Source: Halichoerus grypus
Taxonomy: Eukaryota; Chordata; Mammalia; Carnivora; Phocidae
Direction: 5' to 3'
Length of the DNA: 64,000 bases
Assembly: GCF_964656455.1 (NCBI RefSeq)
Contig: NC_135719.1
Coordinates: 73,458,283-73,522,282 of the forward strand
The notes below the pieces were generated by a model. The model was not told where the DNA came from, did not search any database, and worked only from the letters and a program-made list of their open reading frames with translations. Of the stretch, positions 23,761 to 35,192 are shown one piece after another. The first letter of the stretch is position 1, and the number at the start of each line of letters is the position of its first letter. Made by a program: the position numbers and the translations under genes.

Positions 23761-24049
23761 CTGTTAGGTTTGTTTCTTTCTGTTTTTAGTTGTTAGAAAT
23801 TACTTTAAAAATAATTTAGTTTGGTTTTATAATTTTATAAAATATTTAAGGTCCCAAAGTCAAATCTACAAAATAATGGATATCTAGAGAAGTCTAGTAT
23901 GTATCCTTGTCTCCTTACTCTTTTCCATCACTTTTCTGTAGGTGATCTTTTGTTTTATTTCATAGCTTACCCTTCAACTTTTTTTTTAATGTAAGAAAAT
24001 ATGTAGGTGACTCTGTTTGTATTTTCCCTTTTTGATTAATAGCAACCCC

Positions 24050-25345
24050 AGCACAATTTGGGGGGAAAGCGTTATTTTTCTCCACAGATTTGCAATGGCA
24101 CCTCAGTCATATATCATGTTCATAACATGGGAAGATCTTTTTACACACACTATTCTGTTCCATTGATCTATCCAATACCAATACCACATTATCCTGATTA
24201 TTGCAGCTTTATAGTAAGAACTGATACTGGGTAGGGAAAATCCTCCTGCCTTATTCTTTTTCTTCAAGAGTGTTCTGGCTTTTTCTGATATTTGATTTAA
24301 AATTTAGGTTTAACTTATTAAATTGCTCCAAAAGCATTGTGATACTATCAATAGGACATTGAATTTATATGTTAGGTTTGTGAGAATTGACATTACTACA
24401 TTATTGTCTTTCAATTCATGAATATGGTATATCTGTTCATATATTTAGAGTTACTTAAGTGTTTTTCCATGAAGTTTTATAATTTTCTCCACAGTCATCT
24501 TAAAAATCTTTTGTTAGATTTATTTCTATGTACTTCACATTTTTGGTGGTACTCTAAATAGTAGCTTTCTTAAAATTTTGATTTTGTGTTTCTGGCTGGT
24601 GTATAGGAGTGACATAGATTTTTCAAATATTTATTTCATATTTAGCAAATTGGCTAAACATTTTGTCATAATTTTTAAAATATTTTTGGGGTAATCATAT
24701 TTTTTATAACAGTTACATCTATTTATTTTCTTATGTCTATTTTCTTGCCAATCTGCATTGGCCAAGACCTCATGTTTTTGACCTAGAGAACAGCATTTCC
24801 TTGTTTTGAATCTCAAAGGAATAGATTTCAGTATTTCAATATTTTAAATGACACTTCTTTTTGTAGATAAAAAGAAAACCTTCTATTTCTAGATTAAGAG
24901 GTTTTTCTTTTAAATCAAGAATAGATGTTGAATTCTGTAATTTCATTGCCTCTATTTAAAAATCATGCCTTTTAATAGCTCATTATTTGATTTTAATTTT
25001 AATAGATTAATTAATTTGTTTTCTAATCCTCAACCAACCTTGCTTAAGATTAGAATTATGTTATCCTGTGGTAATTCAGTTTGGTTCTGAGTTTTTCGTA
25101 CATTGTTGAATTTGTTTTGGTAATATTTAACTTAGGATTCTTGCATCTTTGTTTATGGCAATCTTTCCTTTTTTAGCTTTGTCAATATCAGGCTTTAGTA
25201 TCAAGGTTATGCTAGTGGGTATCCTTTTTATTTTTCTTTTCTGTGGAAGAGTTTGTATGCAATTTGAGTGATTTGTTGCTAAAATGTTTGGATCTGGAGT
25301 TCTCACTCTGGGAACATTTCTGTGAGTACTGAGAAATGAGAAAAA
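24050..25345 (-). mobile_element. Ancient L1 ORF2 fragment, antisense
   Basis: Old L1 antisense hallmarks: TTCCATTGATCTATCC, ATTATTGCAGCTTTATAGTA, TTTTATAATTTTCTCCAC, TTTATTTCTATGTACTTCAC and GTTGAATTTGTTTTGGTAAT. The minus frame at 25127-25381 retains a weak RT-like string (TSITLILKPDIDKAKK) comparable to [15 protein letters not shown] of the intact RT piece at 6091-7833. Highly diverged and much older than the element at 2.8 kb. Confidence 0.75.
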
Positions 25346-25493
25346 CCCCGCATGGTTTTGTAGGCAACCTTCAGTATTCATTATGAATAGAGATAATTAT
25401 TCCTACCTTTAGAGGTGTTGTAACATTTAAACAAGGAAATAATGTGAAAGTACCCAGAATGGGTCCTGACTTATGTATTCACTTTTCTTTTCT

Positions 25494-25690
25494 TTTTTTT
25501 TTTAAAGACTTTTAATTAATTTATTTGACAGAGACACAGCGAGAGAGGGAACACAAGCAGGGGGAGTGGGAGAGGGAGAAGCAGGCTTCCCGCGGAGCAG
25601 GGAGCCCGATGTGGGACTCGATCCCAGGACCCTGGGATCATGACCTGAGCCAAACGCAGACGCTTAACGACTGAGCCACCCAGGTGCCCC
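25494..25690 (-). mobile_element. Can-SINE, young arctoid type
   Basis: Antisense copy with the CTTCCCGCGGAGCAGGGAG body. Target duplications TCACTTTTCTTTTCT (25479-25493) and TCATTTTTCTTTTCT (25691-25705) differ by one base. Confidence 0.95.
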
Positions 25691-25705
25691 TCATTTTTCT
25701 TTTCT

Positions 25706-26054
25706 AATAGTAAACAAGCTTCTGTGGCAGCTGTAGTGGTCACCACCAACTCCTAATTTTATGGGAATCTCAAGGAGGACAGGGAATATTGTCAGCAGTT
25801 GGGCCCACTCCCTGTCCTTTCAGGTGCCTCAGTGTTAGCCTCTGGCCCCTGTGATCTCAAGACCTTTGGAAATGAGGAGCCTTCCCTCCTGCTAATGCAC
25901 GGGACTCCCTGCCTAGCTCAAGAGAGTCTGGTTTTCATAGTGTAGTGAGAGACTATGCAGAGGTGTGGCATTTCTCCTCCTTAGTATCAACATTAAAGAA
26001 CTGAACAAGGGATCCTAACTTTTCCCAAGTGTCCTTTAATATGACATGTTAGTT
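25706..26054. other. Unassigned sequence
   Basis: Somewhat GC-richer than its neighbours, with no repeat or coding content recognised. Confidence 0.45.
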
Positions 26055-26225
26055 CTTTGGGATGTTGAAACCTGGGTTCTATTTTGGTTCTGACACTTCC
26101 TGTGTGATTTTTGAGCCAAACAAACCGCCATAAGCCTCAGTTTTCCTGTGTGATAACATGGAGATTGGAGTCGTTATCCAAAATGTCTTCCAGGTCTAAG
26201 ACTATATGATTTTCCTGACTGCATT
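26055..26225 (+). mobile_element. MIR SINE relic
   Basis: AACCTGGGTTCTATTTTGGT, TCTGACACTTCCTGTGTGA, AAGCCTCAGTTTTCCTGTGT, GATAACATGGAGATTGGAGT and CTTCCAGGTCTAAGACTATA follow the MIR order. Confidence 0.75.
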
Positions 26226-26271
26226 GAAGTTCTGATGTGACACTACTTTGGCAGTTGGGCTGACTTAAGCA

Positions 26272-26296
26272 TTTTTTTTTTTTTTTTTTTTTTTTT
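26272..26296. repeat. 25-base poly(T) tract
   Basis: A long pure T-run with no recognisable SINE or LINE body and no clear flanking duplication. It could be the tail of an unrecognised antisense retrocopy. Confidence 0.8.
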
Positions 26297-26984
26297 ACGT
26301 TTTTCCCACCTTAAGTTAACTTTTGAGCTGTTTGGCTGTTGGGACTGCTGAGTTTCACCTCAGGGGTTGTAGCACAGAAGCTAATTCCATGATCCCTACA
26401 TAGAATGTGAATATATAGTGATATTGGCTGCTAGTGGTACGTGGTATTATTCTCATGAACAAAAAGTTCCTCCTTTCTTTCTCCTTCTCTAACCTCCACT
26501 CTTTATTTTCCTAATTGGCTCAGCAAAAATGTAAAACATCACATGTGTCTTTTGCTTTGGGAATTCAGAATGAAAGATATACTATGGTAATAGTATTGGG
26601 GACAGACGGGAGGGGCCCATGGCTGGGAGAAGGGGTGGATCTCTCATCAGTTGCGTGTTAGAAGCACCATCTAGTAGCAGCAAATTCCGAATATTTATAT
26701 CTTGGGATCTTTTCTGATTTCACCTTTGACAGATCTGTGTCATGGTGTTGGTGCTGCCACTGTCAGTCTCTGTCAAATTCTCTCGATGGTGCTGTTCACA
26801 GTGGAAAATTAAAAAGAGAAATGGTCATGCGATTTCCTACTCTGAGCTTAAAAAGAAGTATTTTCCTTTTAGTCAACAAATCCTTAATGTTAGCACCGTC
26901 TGAATGAGCAGGCACATGAGCAAGTGTATGCATGTGTGTGTGCGCACGCACGTGCACGAGTAACAGGCAGTAACCTCTGCAGGG
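26297..26984. other. Unassigned sequence
   Basis: No recognisable family. A degenerate GTGTGTGTGCGCACGCACGTG tract is near 26930-26960. Confidence 0.45.
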
Positions 26985-27128
26985 CAGAGCGCACTGAACT
27001 GCTAGGAAGTCAGCTTCGGTTCAGACCAGTCCTGGTCTATGTGACCTTAAGGAAGGGCCTTCTACTCTGAGGTCCTTAGTTTCTAACCCATATGTAATGG
27101 AATTTTGAATTAGGTCCTCTCCAAGCTC
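26985..27128 (+). mobile_element. MIR SINE relic
   Basis: GCTAGGAAGTCAGCTTCGGT, TATGTGACCTTAAGGAAGGG and CTGAGGTCCTTAGTTTCTAA match the MIR core order. It is cut at its 3' side by the SINE insertion that follows. Confidence 0.65.
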
Positions 27129-27145
27129 TGGTGGTAAGCATTTTT

Positions 27146-27341
27146 TTTTTTTTTTTAAAGATTTTATTTATTTATTTGAGAGAGAGAGAATGAGAGAGAG
27201 CACATGAGAGGGGGGAGGGTCAGAGGGAGAAGCAGACCCCCTGCCAAGCAGGGAGCCCGATGCGGGACTCGATTCAGGGACTCCAGGATCATGACCTGAG
27301 CCGAAGGCAGTCGCCCAACCAACTGAGCCACCCAGGCGCCC
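27146..27341 (-). mobile_element. Can-SINE
   Basis: Antisense copy with perfect 17-bp target duplications TGGTGGTAAGCATTTTT at 27129-27145 and 27342-27358. It inserted at the end of an older MIR. Confidence 0.96.
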
Positions 27342-27424
27342 TGGTGGTAAGCATTTTTGATGCAATGATTTTTTTAAAAGAGATTTTCTTATTATTTATT
27401 TATAAAATCTTCTCCAAGTCAGTA

Positions 27425-28165
27425 TTTTATTTTATTTTTAATTCCAGCATAATTAGCATAGTGTTATATTAGTTTCGGGTGTAATGATTCAACAATTCTA
27501 TACATTACTCAGTGCTAATCATGATTAAGTGTACTCTTAATCCCCTTCACCCATTTCACCCATCCCCCTACCCACCTCCTCTTTGATAACCATCAGTTTG
27601 TTCTCTGTAGTTAAGAGTCTGCTTTTTTGGTTTGTTTCTTTTTTTTCTTTGGTTTGTTTCTTAAATTCCACATATGGGTGAAATCATACAGTATTTGTCT
27701 TTCTCTGACTGACTTATTTCACTTAGCATTATACCCTCCAGATCCATCCATGTTATTGCAAATGGCAAGATGTCATTTTTTTCTATGGCTAAGTGATTTT
27801 TCAGTGTGTGTATACATCATATCTTCTTAAACCATTCATCTGTCAGTGAATGCTTGGGTTGCTTTTATAATTTGGCTAGTGTAAAAAATGCTGCCATAAA
27901 TGTAGGGGTGATTATATCTTTTCAAATTAGTGTTTTTGTATGCTTTGTGTAAATACCCAGTAGTGTGATTACTGGATCATATGGTAGTTCTATTTTTAAT
28001 TTTTGTGGAACCCCCTACTGTTTTCCACAGTGGCTACACCAGTTTGCATTCCCACCAACAGTGCATGAGGGTTCCTTTTTCTCCACATCCTCGGCAACAC
28101 TTGTTGTTTCATGTGTTTTTTTATTTTAGCCAATCTGACAGGTGTGAGGTGATATCTCACTGTGT
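27425..28165 (-). mobile_element. 5'-truncated L1 (copy A), antisense
   Basis: Reverse-complement L1 3' end: 3' UTR (TTAGTTTCGGGTGTAATGAT, CATCAGTTTGTTCTCTGTAG) then the end of ORF2 (TGACTGACTTATTTCACTTA, TTTGCATTCCCACCAACAGT, TTCTCCACATCCTCGGCAAC). It breaks off at GTGATATCTCACTGTG inside ORF2. The 3' UTR differs from those of the other L1s here. Confidence 0.88.
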
Positions 28166-29882
28166 TTTTTTTTTAATTTGTATTTAAATTTTAATTAGTT
28201 AACATAGAGTACAATATTGGTTTCAGGAGTAGAATTCAGTGATTCATCATTTACATACAACACCCGGTGCTCATCATAACAAGTGCCCTCCTTAATACCC
28301 ATCATCCATCTAGCCCATGCCCCACCCACCTCCCTCCATTAACTCTCATTTTGTTCTCTATGGGTTGTTTCCCTCTCTTTCTTTTTTTTTTCCTCTTCCC
28401 ATATGTTCATCTGTTTTGTTTCTTAAATTCCACACTTGAGTGAAATCATATGGTATTTGTCTTTCTCTGACTGACTTATTTCACTTAGCATAATCACTCT
28501 GGCTCCATCCACATCATTGCAAATGGCAAGATTTCATTCTTTTTGATGGCTGAGTAATTAAAAATAAAAATATATATATATACACACACACATACACACA
28601 CATCTTCTTTATCTATTCATCAGTCGATGGACATTTGGGCTCTCCATAGTTTGGCTTTTGTTGGTAATGCTGCTATAAACATCGGGGTGCATATACCCCT
28701 TCAAATCTGTATTTTTGTATCCTTTTGGTAAATACCTAGTAGTGCAATTGCTGGGTCAGAGGGTAGTTCTGTTTTTCAACTTTTTGAGGAACGTCCATAC
28801 TGTTTTCCCAAGTGGCTCCACCAGTTTGCATTCCCACCAACAATGTAAGAGTGTTCCCCTTTCTCTGCATCCTCGCTAACACCTGTTTCTTGTGTTGTTA
28901 ATTTTAGCCATTCTGACAGGTGTGAGGTGGTAGCTCATCATGGTTTTGATTTGTATTTCTCTGATGATGAGTGATGTTGAACATCTTTTCATGTGTCTGT
29001 TAGCCCTCTGGATGTCTTTTTTGGAAAAATGTCTAGTCATGTCTTCTGCCCATTTCTTAACTGGATTATTTGTTTTTTGGGGTGTTGAGTTTTGTAAGTT
29101 CTTTATATGTTTTGGATCCTAACCCTTTATTGGATATGTAATTTGCAAATATCTGCTCCCATTCCATAGGTTGTCTTTTAGTTTTGTTGTTTCCTTCGCT
29201 GCACAGAAGTTTTTTAGTTTGATGTAGTCCCAATAGTTTATTTTTGCTTTTGTTTCCCTTGCCTCAGGAGACCTCTCTAGAAAAATATTGCTGCAGCTGA
29301 TGTCAGAGAAATTAGTGCCTGTGCTCTCTTCAAGGATTTTTATGGTTTCAGGTCTCACATTTAGGTCCTTAATTCATGTTGAGTTTTTTTTTTGTGTGTA
29401 TGATGTAAGAAAGTGGTCCAATTTCATTCCTTCGCATATAGCTGTCCAGTTTCCCAACACCATTTGTTGAAGAGACTATCTTTTCCCCATTACATATTCT
29501 TGCCTCCTTTATTGAAAATTAGTTGACCCCATAATTGTGGGTTTATTTCTGGTCTCTATTATGTTGTATTGATCTCTGTGTCTATTTTTGTGCCAGTACC
29601 ATGCTGTTTTGATTACTACAGCTTTGTAGTAAATCTTGAAATCTGGGATTGTGATACTTCCAATTTTGTTTTTCTTTTTCAAGGTTGCTTTGGCTATTTG
29701 GGGTCTTTTGTGGTTCCATACAAATTTTCAAATTGTTCGTTCTAGTTCTGTGAAAAATGCTGTTGGTCTTTTGATAGGGATTGCATTAAACCTGTAGATT
29801 GCTTTGGGTAGTGTGGACATACTATATTTGTTCTCCCAATCTGTAAGAATGGAATATCTTTCCATTTATTTGTGTCATTCAA
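28166..29882 (-). mobile_element. 5'-truncated L1 (copy B), antisense
   Basis: Starts at a T-run and a different 3' UTR (AGTTAACATAGAGTACAATA, CACCCGGTGCTCATCATAAC), then about 1.3 kb of ORF2 in antisense. The minus frame at 29119-29358 keeps ORF2 C-terminal sequence ([26 protein letters not shown]). It ends at about TTTCCATTTATTTGTGTCA. A TA/CA microsatellite at 28568-28602 interrupts it. Diverged and non-functional. Confidence 0.88.
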
Positions 29883-30094
29883 TGCATTGATTTTTAACTA
29901 TAAGTTAAATAATGTGAACCATCATCTTAGTTCAATAATCAGTTGCCTTTGGGTAAATCACAGCCTCTTTGAGGTATTAGTAAAATGGATATGAAAATTC
30001 TGCTGATCCCATTCCAAAAGTTGTTTTGTGGTTTTGGAAACAAAGGACAACATTGTATTAAAAGTCTTCTTAAACCACATTTTTCTATCTATAT

Positions 30095-30292
30095 TTATAA
30101 CATAGAGTGGTGTTATAGGAACTCAGTAGAATTCCTGACTCTTCCACTTAATATCTATATAAATTTGGAGAAATAGCTGAACTTTTCTGAGCCTCATTTT
30201 CCTCATTTGCAAAGTAGAATAACCTTACAGGTTTGCTGTAAGCATTAGACAAGATAAAATATTCATCACTGAGAAAAGTTCTTAGTAAACAG
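30095..30292 (+). mobile_element. MIR SINE relic
   Basis: TTCCTGACTCTTCCACTTAA, TGAGCCTCATTTTCCTCATT, TGCAAAGTAGAATAACCTTA and TTTGCTGTAAGCATTAGACA, in MIR order. Confidence 0.75.
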
Positions 30293-31407
30293 AAGTAGAC
30301 AGCATAAATGGGATGACTTATTACTTCTCAAATAATCATACTTATATTTTTAGTAAAGAAGCTAAGTCTTGGGTTTGCATGACTTTCACAAGGGACTCCA
30401 GAGTGATGCAGTGGTTGACAAAGGACCAAGAGTCTGAGGAGTGTGCTAGACACAGCTTTCCAAGCCCAAAGGTGTGTGGCTCAGACATGTTTTCTTCCTC
30501 ATCTTGCAGTACATTCTTACCAATCTCTCCTAGTTATTTTTGTGCATCCTGCACATCTATTGAACCTAGCCCCTATCAATTTTGATGGTTCATAATCTAC
30601 CATCCTTGTTAAAAAAATCTCTCTTTTTTTATTTGGAGGAAGTTTTATCAGTTAAAATACAAGGGCCTAATTTTTACCCTCATATTTAAATAAAGCAAAT
30701 TAGGGATGACAGAAAAATACAGATGAGAGTTTTATTTAACTTAAGAGTATAGGAAGGGATGATATTTTAGCTTCTTTGTATGTGTGTTGTGGGTGGAGGA
30801 GTATGATCATTGGCTAAGACTATAAATGTAATGGAGTCTGGATATTTGTGGTTTGGCTAAGGAAGAGACTAACGGAGGAAAGGATACCGGATTGTCACCA
30901 AGCCTAAATGAGCTATTCACTCTGGCAAGTGACCCCTCCAGAAGATACTTTTGTGTGCATTCTAATGACTGGGTATTACCAGCCTCTTGTTTCACTTAGA
31001 ACAGTGGATGCTTCTATTTTTCTTTCTCAGCTAGAAAGAGTCTTCTTATAGACTTTGAAATTATTTCTGAATTGCAAATTTTATTCCAGGAAAATTTAGA
31101 AAATGTTATAAAAATTACCCATGATCATAAAATTCACAAGATTTTTGTGGTTCATTGTTGTGGACTAAGATGATGCTAGAAGTTCCAACTGAATGCTGAT
31201 TTCTCATTTCCGAAGCCTATACATTTCTTAAAATGTGTTTAGAAATCCCTTAATAATGTCTTCTTAGTTCAAAGAACCATATCTGGAAGCAATTTGGGAG
31301 TAACATAGTCTTTCTTTAAAGCTGAAAAGGTATATTAGTTTTTTTTTAAATTCAAATTTTAGTCGAACATTATTTGCTGTTTATTAGCTTCTTGCATGTA
31401 TGTGTGT
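30293..31407. other. Unassigned sequence
   Basis: AT-rich with no recognised repeat. The frame at 30313-30585 (90 codons) lacks any motif. Confidence 0.45.
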
Positions 31408-31430
31408 ATTCATTCATTCATTCATTCATT
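31408..31430. repeat. (CATT)n tract
   Basis: About six TTCA/CATT units. TTCATTCATTCA is also how antisense L2 3' ends begin, so this may be an L2 end. Confidence 0.8.
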
Positions 31431-31548
31431 CCTGATTCATGAACAATGCTTTGGAATTTATAGTTTGTATGGTTTCAGATCCTCTTTGGATACAGAGGAG
31501 TATACGTCCACTTGGCAGTCATAGCAGAAGTAATACATACGAGATTTA

Positions 31549-31744
31549 TTTATTTATTATTTTTTAAAAAAGATTTTATTTATTTGTCAGAGAGAGAGAG
31601 CACAAAAAGGGGGAGCGACAGGCAGATGGAGAAGCAAGCTCCCCGCTGAGCAAGGAACCTGATGTGGGACTCCATCCCAGGATCCTGGGATCATGATCTG
31701 GGCCGAAGGCAGACACTTAACTGACTGAACCACCCAGGCGTCCC
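31549..31744 (-). mobile_element. Can-SINE
   Basis: Antisense, ending CCACCCAGGCGTCCC. Target duplications TACATACGAGATTTA (31534-31548) and TACATATGAGATTTA (31745-31759). Confidence 0.94.
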
Positions 31745-32023
31745 TACATATGAGATTTAGAGAGCAATATAACAAATCACATTAAATTTTAAATTCAGAA
31801 GAATTCAAAGAAGAGTGCTAACAATGTTTGTTGGACATCAGTAGGATAGAGGAAAATGAGAGGGTTATTCATGTTGCAGTGAGAAAGAATGAAAGATGCA
31901 TACCTTCTTATATTTAAGGGTTAATAAGTAGACCAGTTTAACTAGAACAGAAGATTTAGGTTGAAGAAAAGAAGCTATGGAATCATATTTTCAGTGACTT
32001 TATATGTTAGCAAAAGGATTTTA

Positions 32024-32220
32024 TTTTATTTTTAAAGATTTTATTTATTTATTTGACAGAGATACACAACCAGAGAGGGAACACAAGCAGGGGGAGTGGG
32101 AGAGGGAGAAGAAGGCTTCCCGCGGAGCAGGGAGCCTAATGTGGGACTCAATCCCAGGACTGTGGGACCATGACCTGAGCCGAAGGCAGATGCTTAACGA
32201 CGGAGCCACCCAGGCACCCC
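32024..32220 (-). mobile_element. Can-SINE, young arctoid type
   Basis: Antisense with perfect 15-bp target duplications AGCAAAAGGATTTTA at 32009-32023 and 32221-32235. Confidence 0.95.
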
Positions 32221-32340
32221 AGCAAAAGGATTTTAAATGGGAGTTCTTGAAAGCTGGAAAATAAGGGACAAAATGCTGAAAGTGGAATTTTAACAAAAGC
32301 ATTATGCTGGATAAAGTGCAAGAGGATTTTGCTTTGGGCA

Positions 32341-32367
32341 CTCTCTCTCTCTCTCTCCCTCCCTCCC
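32341..32367. repeat. (CT)n/(CCCT)n tract
   Basis: CTCTCTCTCTCTCTCTCCCT pyrimidine run, with no adjoining SINE body. Confidence 0.85.
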
Positions 32368-32522
32368 CTAATTTAGCTTTTAATTTCATCAAAATTCTAC
32401 ATGGACATAGTTTAAAGTGGCAAATATTCTACAAGGCTTTTTATGAAAAACAATAATCTTCTAGCCCTCTTCTAGTCTGCTTCTTGAAAAAAAAATAAAA
32501 CATTCACACTTTCAGATTCTTT

Positions 32523-32704
32523 TTTTTTTTTTTAAAGATTTTATTTATTTGACAGAGAGAGACACAGCAAGAGAGGGAACACAAGCAGGGGGAGTGGGAG
32601 AGGGAGAAGCAGGCTTCCTGCTGAGCAGGGCTGGATCCCAGGACCCTGGGACCATGACCTGAGCCAAAGGCAGACGCTTTAGGACTGAGCCACCCAGGCG
32701 CCCC
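32523..32704 (-). mobile_element. Can-SINE with a short internal deletion
   Basis: Target duplications TCAGATTCTTT at 32512-32522 and 32705-32715. About 14 bases of the usual GAGCCCGATGTGGGG block are missing between GAGCAGGG and CTGGATCCCAGG. The neighbouring copy at 32024 has the block, so the loss is private to this copy or its source. Confidence 0.93.
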
Positions 32705-32819
32705 TCAGATTCTTTCTATTTACCTACCTCTAAATAACATGTTTATATTGCTATGTCCTGATTTTTCAGACACCCACTTACTGTCTTCCTTTCCTTCTAG
32801 TGTAGTTGTTTGAAACCAT

Positions 32820-33180
32820 TTTTTTCTCTCTGAGCTTTTCTCTGTTTTGAATTTTCACAGAGATATGCCTTAGTGTGGGCCTATTTTCATATACTGTGCT
32901 GGGCCCTCAATAGAGCATTTATGCTTGGAATCCAGTGTACCTCAGTTCAGTAAAAAAATGTTGCAATTATGTATTTGATGACTTACTCCTATTTTCTCTC
33001 TTCTTGCATCTTTTTGTTATTTTGAATGTTCCTCTAATTTTCTTAGTTTTCATGCCTATTTTATGTGTTTTGTCCTTTTCCTCTTCTTTCTAGGAGACTC
33101 CTGTGGCTTTATGTTTTATCCTTATAATTCTTTTTTTGTTTCTGCTCTCTTGCTTTTAATTTTTTAAAAGCTTTTTCTTT
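32820..33180. repeat. Ancient LINE-like repeat, same family as 57690-57940
   Basis: GATATGCCTTAGTGTGGGCC, TATTTTCATATACTGTGCTG, GGCCCTCAATAGAGC and TGTTCCTCTAATTTTCTTAG follow an old repeat order I associate with HAL1 or early L1 families. Family and orientation are not certain. Confidence 0.5.
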
Positions 33181-33208
33181 TAAACTTCCCTCTTAGATAA
33201 CATCCTTT
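33153..33208 (+). repeat. 56-bp dispersed duplication, copy 1
   Basis: Starts CTTTTAATTTTTTAAAAGCT and ends AGATAACATCCTTT. Identical by eye to 33595-33650. Confidence 0.95.
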
Positions 33209-34295
33209 TCTTGTTTTGTAGCTGTAACATCTTTCCTAACCCACCTGAGGATTATTAACTGTAGTTCCGAGGTTCTCTTTTCCTCCATGCTTCTGGTACC
33301 TATGATCCTTTTCTCTTTGTCTTGGTCTCCAGCTTTCCCATTAGAGGCTTTTCTTAAATCCTTTAGCAGTCTATTCAGATATAAGAAGGAGAAATACAAA
33401 ATTTTACTGGGAAGTCTGAGCTCATAGGCGAGGCTTATCTTTTGGATCTTCACTTTAGGATCATCTGACTGGGCTGCTTTGTTAGATAATAGCTGACCTC
33501 AGATTCTTTAGGTCTTTCCTCTTAGGCTTTAGAAGCCTCCTTCAATCTCATGCTTCATGAGTGGTGAGGCTGGCTGACCACATTCTCGTGTGGTCTTTTA
33601 ATTTTTTAAAAGCTTTTTCTTTTAAACTTCCCTCTTAGATAACATCCTTTCAGGATATGTACTGTCTTAATCTTCCCAATTTCAGCACCTGAAGTTCCCG
33701 GTTGGGGATAATCAGCTAGTCTCTCCAAAAAATAAATGTTTAGTCCTCTTCCAGGATTACAGAGGGCAGTGGTGCAGCTCCACAGTGATAGAGGAGATCT
33801 AGACACCGTATATTTTCTTAACCAAGTTTTTAATTAATTCTACCATTTTTTACTCCACTTTCAACAGACTTTTGGAGGGACCTTGTATAATGGAATTCTG
33901 AATATTTTGATAGTTCTGCAGTGCTAAGGATATTGCCTTTTGGTTTCCCTGTTGCTGGCTAAGAATTCAGCTTTCTTATGTCTTCTGTGTCATTTACCAC
34001 TCCTCTATTCCCTTTCTAGCTTTCAATATTTTGTTGCTCTTGTGTTTTAACCCAGTATCTTTGTTCTTGGGGGTTAGGTCTTAAAAATCCCCTTTATTCT
34101 GTGTGTGTGGGGGTGGGGTGGGTGTGTGGGACTCGAAAAGGGATTGAAGGATAATGTGAGAGCTGTATTTTCCAGGGGTTTCCATCTGCTTTTGCCTTTG
34201 TTTTATTGGTTTGGGAATACTGGAGACAAGGCAACCAGTTAGAAGGTGATAGGAATAATATGTGAAGTGAAGAGGATTTGGACTAGAGTAGTAAT
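33209..34295. other. Unassigned sequence containing the second 56-bp copy
   Basis: Pyrimidine-rich, with no gene or named repeat. The minus frame at 33193-33453 lacks motifs. Confidence 0.45.
33595..33650 (+). repeat. 56-bp dispersed duplication, copy 2
   Basis: Second exact copy in direct orientation, 442 bp downstream of the first. Flanks (TCTCGTGTGGT before, CAGGATATGT after) do not match those of copy 1. Confidence 0.95.
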
Positions 34296-34311
34296 GGTAA
34301 TAGATATTTTC

Positions 34312-34342
34312 TTTTTTTTTTTAAGATTTTATTTATTTATTT
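34312..34342 (-). mobile_element. Tail-only SINE insertion (31 bp)
   Basis: A T-run followed by AAGATTTTATTTATTTATTT, which is just the 3' tail of an antisense Can-SINE. It lies between perfect 16-bp duplications GGTAATAGATATTTTC at 34296-34311 and 34343-34358. The duplication shows that this is a genuine target-primed insertion that stopped almost at once. Confidence 0.93.
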
Positions 34343-35006
34343 GGTAATAGATATTTTCAAAGGAAATTCAGCAGGATATATTGACTGATTTAGATGAAGG
34401 GTGGAAGGAATCAAGGGTGATGCCAAGAAGTTAAGTTGGTGGCTGGAATAATGATGGCACCACTGTTGGAAATTATTAGAGTAGGATTGGAAATCGGGTT
34501 TGGAAGAAGATAACCTGAAAGACTGTGTGTGTGTTATTTTCCAAAGTAAACATTGTTTGCTTGTAATACAGAGTTTTCTTCTGCTGATTTTAGGTTGGGT
34601 TCCATTAAGATTTAGCTGTAACAACAAAAACCTGCTCCAGCTAGTTTAAGCAAAAACATATTTTAATGGGGAATTAGTTACTATAAAATTATTGGAAGTA
34701 CTAGAGAAGCAGACTTTATGTTGAGTGTCCAAGTCTGGAATAAGACTGCTGAAATAATATGCCAGGAGAGCCACTACCTCTGCTGCAGTCATGGTGTTGA
34801 GAATCAAGGGGAAATCATGGGAATTGTATTCAGGAATCCACTGCCGTAGCTGTGGTTCAATGATCACAGATATGTGCCACCACAAATGTGGCTCAGTCTT
34901 CCCAAGGTGCCAGACATCAGAACACTTCTGTAATTTATAGCCAGCATCTTTATAAACTTGCTTCATAGGAGCAACAACCAAATAACAAAGCTGTTGTTGT
35001 TGTTTT

Positions 35007-35192
35007 AAAAGATTTTATTTATTAGAGAGAGAGAGAGTGAGAGAGAGAGATCATGAGCAGTGGTGAAGGGTAGTGGGAGAAGGAGATTCTCAGCTGAGCA
35101 GGGAGCCTGACGAGAGACTCGATCCCAGGACTTTGGGATCATGACCTGAGCCTAAGGCAGATGCTTAACCAACTGAGCCACGTAGGCGCCCT
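35007..35192 (-). mobile_element. Can-SINE
   Basis: Antisense, from AAAAGATTTTATTTATT to CCACGTAGGCGCCC. The flanks are imperfect duplications (CAAAGCTGTTGTTGTTGTTT on the left, GCAAAGTTGTTGTTTTT on the right), blurred by the GTT repeat. Confidence 0.9.

Noticed and set aside
26272..26296. 25-T run as another tail-only SINE
   Set aside because: The flanks do not form a direct repeat and no SINE tail word follows the run.
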